Shown here piece by piece: positions 4,898 to 5,183 of a DNA stretch of 5,183 nucleotides. A program made the translations under genes and the position numbers. Under the pieces are notes generated by a model, which worked only from the letters and a program-made list of their open reading frames with translations, was not told the origin of the DNA and ran no database searches. Numbering within the stretch: position 1 is the stretch's first letter; each line of letters opens with the position of its first letter. The stretch lies in contig JARFQM010000337.1 in NCBI GenBank assembly GCA_029287755.1, positions 1 to 5,183 of the forward strand. The letters run 5' to 3'. The DNA comes from Desulfofustis sp. (GTDB taxonomy: Bacteria; Desulfobacterota; Desulfobulbia; Desulfobulbales; Desulfocapsaceae).

Positions 4898-5125
4898 TTA
4901 GTGCGGCAGGTGATGAATGTTGCGGCGCATCCAGTTGAGGCGATGCTTCTTCGGAATCCCAAAATCGAGATCGATCGGTTTGTTAGTGAGCGTTTTCTTT
5001 CCAACCCGGAGTTCCTCGGGAATCCAGTCCGATGCCTGACGTGCCATGTCATTGTAAGCGATCTCGCGGATCCAGTGGTGTGCAAGTTTTACTGTTTTGT
5101 TGAGTATTGCAGGTAGGGCGAACAT
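4898..5125 (-). CDS. Small basic His-rich protein of unknown function (75 aa)
   Basis: I do not recognise this protein. It starts at ATG 5123-5125 with a good AAGGA Shine-Dalgarno about 6-8 nt upstream, and is followed by a strong terminator, so it is very probably a real monocistronic gene. The protein is rich in Lys/Arg and His, with His pairs at 16-17 and 71-72, a final H-H-L-P-H, and three Trp (18, 34, 65). It has no signal peptide, membrane segment or Cys metal motif. The stretch from about 7 to 31 could be amphipathic helix; the middle (41-62) looks like a Lys-rich loop. The basic charge could suit nucleic-acid or protein binding, but that is a guess. The terminator argues against it belonging to the acetyl/ligase pathway. 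An AT-rich stretch with TATAAA lies upstream, with no clear -35. Confidence 0.75.
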   Translation of the reverse strand: MFALPAILNKTVKLAHHWIREIAYNDMARQASDWIPEELRVGKKTLTNKPIDLDFGIPKKHRLNWMRRNIHHLPH

Positions 5126-5183
5126 GGTCTTTCCTTTTCTTTTCTAGGGTGTATTTATAAAAATGGTAAGACCAATAGGTTTG
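5126..5183 (-). promoter_or_regulatory. AT-rich upstream region of the 75-aa gene
   Basis: The minus strand carries TATAAA (5154-5159) in an AT-rich context, which could serve as a -10, and a purine-rich run leading to the Shine-Dalgarno. I found no convincing -35 at the proper distance; the window ends just upstream. Confidence 0.3.

Overview
This window looks like chromosomal DNA of a moderately GC-rich Gram-negative bacterium. The gene mix (a KamA-family aminomutase, D-Ala-D-Ala-ligase-like ATP-grasp enzymes and an acetyltransferase-deacetylase fusion), the clear sigma70 promoters and the strong Shine-Dalgarno sites fit the Desulfuromonadales/Geobacter side of the former Deltaproteobacteria. 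That placement is an inference from gene style, not from a marker gene. Every supported gene lies on the minus strand, so transcription runs from high to low coordinates. No mobile element, tRNA, rRNA or CRISPR array was seen.

In the order of transcription: (1) 5126-5183 is an AT-rich upstream stretch. (2) 4898-5125 encodes an unrecognised basic, His-rich 75-residue protein, closed by a near-perfect intrinsic terminator at 4837-4867. (3) 4662-4836 is a regulatory region with a 14-bp palindrome, a 9-bp inverted repeat, a strong promoter (4726-4753) and a leader in which one 7-base word occurs three times around the ribosome binding site. (4) 2922-4661 encodes a two-domain protein, an N-terminal GNAT acetyltransferase fused to a zinc-dependent histone-deacetylase/acetylpolyamine-amidohydrolase domain with all catalytic residues present. 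(5) 2667-2921 is a second regulatory region, with a second strong promoter (2839-2867) and a leader of about 165 nt that shows riboswitch-like alternative pairings, including a 10-bp match between a loop element and the Shine-Dalgarno sequence. (6) A tight operon follows: ATP-grasp ligase 1 (1587-2666), overlapping ATP-grasp ligase 2 (611-1609), then a stand-alone GNAT acetyltransferase (136-600), then the first 36 codons of a probable KamA-family (lysine 2,3-aminomutase-like) radical SAM enzyme (1-110, cut by the window edge).

Taken together, the set reads as a small biosynthetic pathway. An aminomutase could supply a beta-amino acid, two amide-forming ATP-grasp ligases could condense it with other amino acids, acetyltransferases could cap or protect an amine, and the HDAC-like amidohydrolase could remove the cap. 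The product could be an acetylated beta-amino-acid osmolyte or a short peptide-like metabolite. The gene content is read from sequence; the pathway and product are inference. The most interesting non-coding signal is the switch-like leader in front of the ligase operon.
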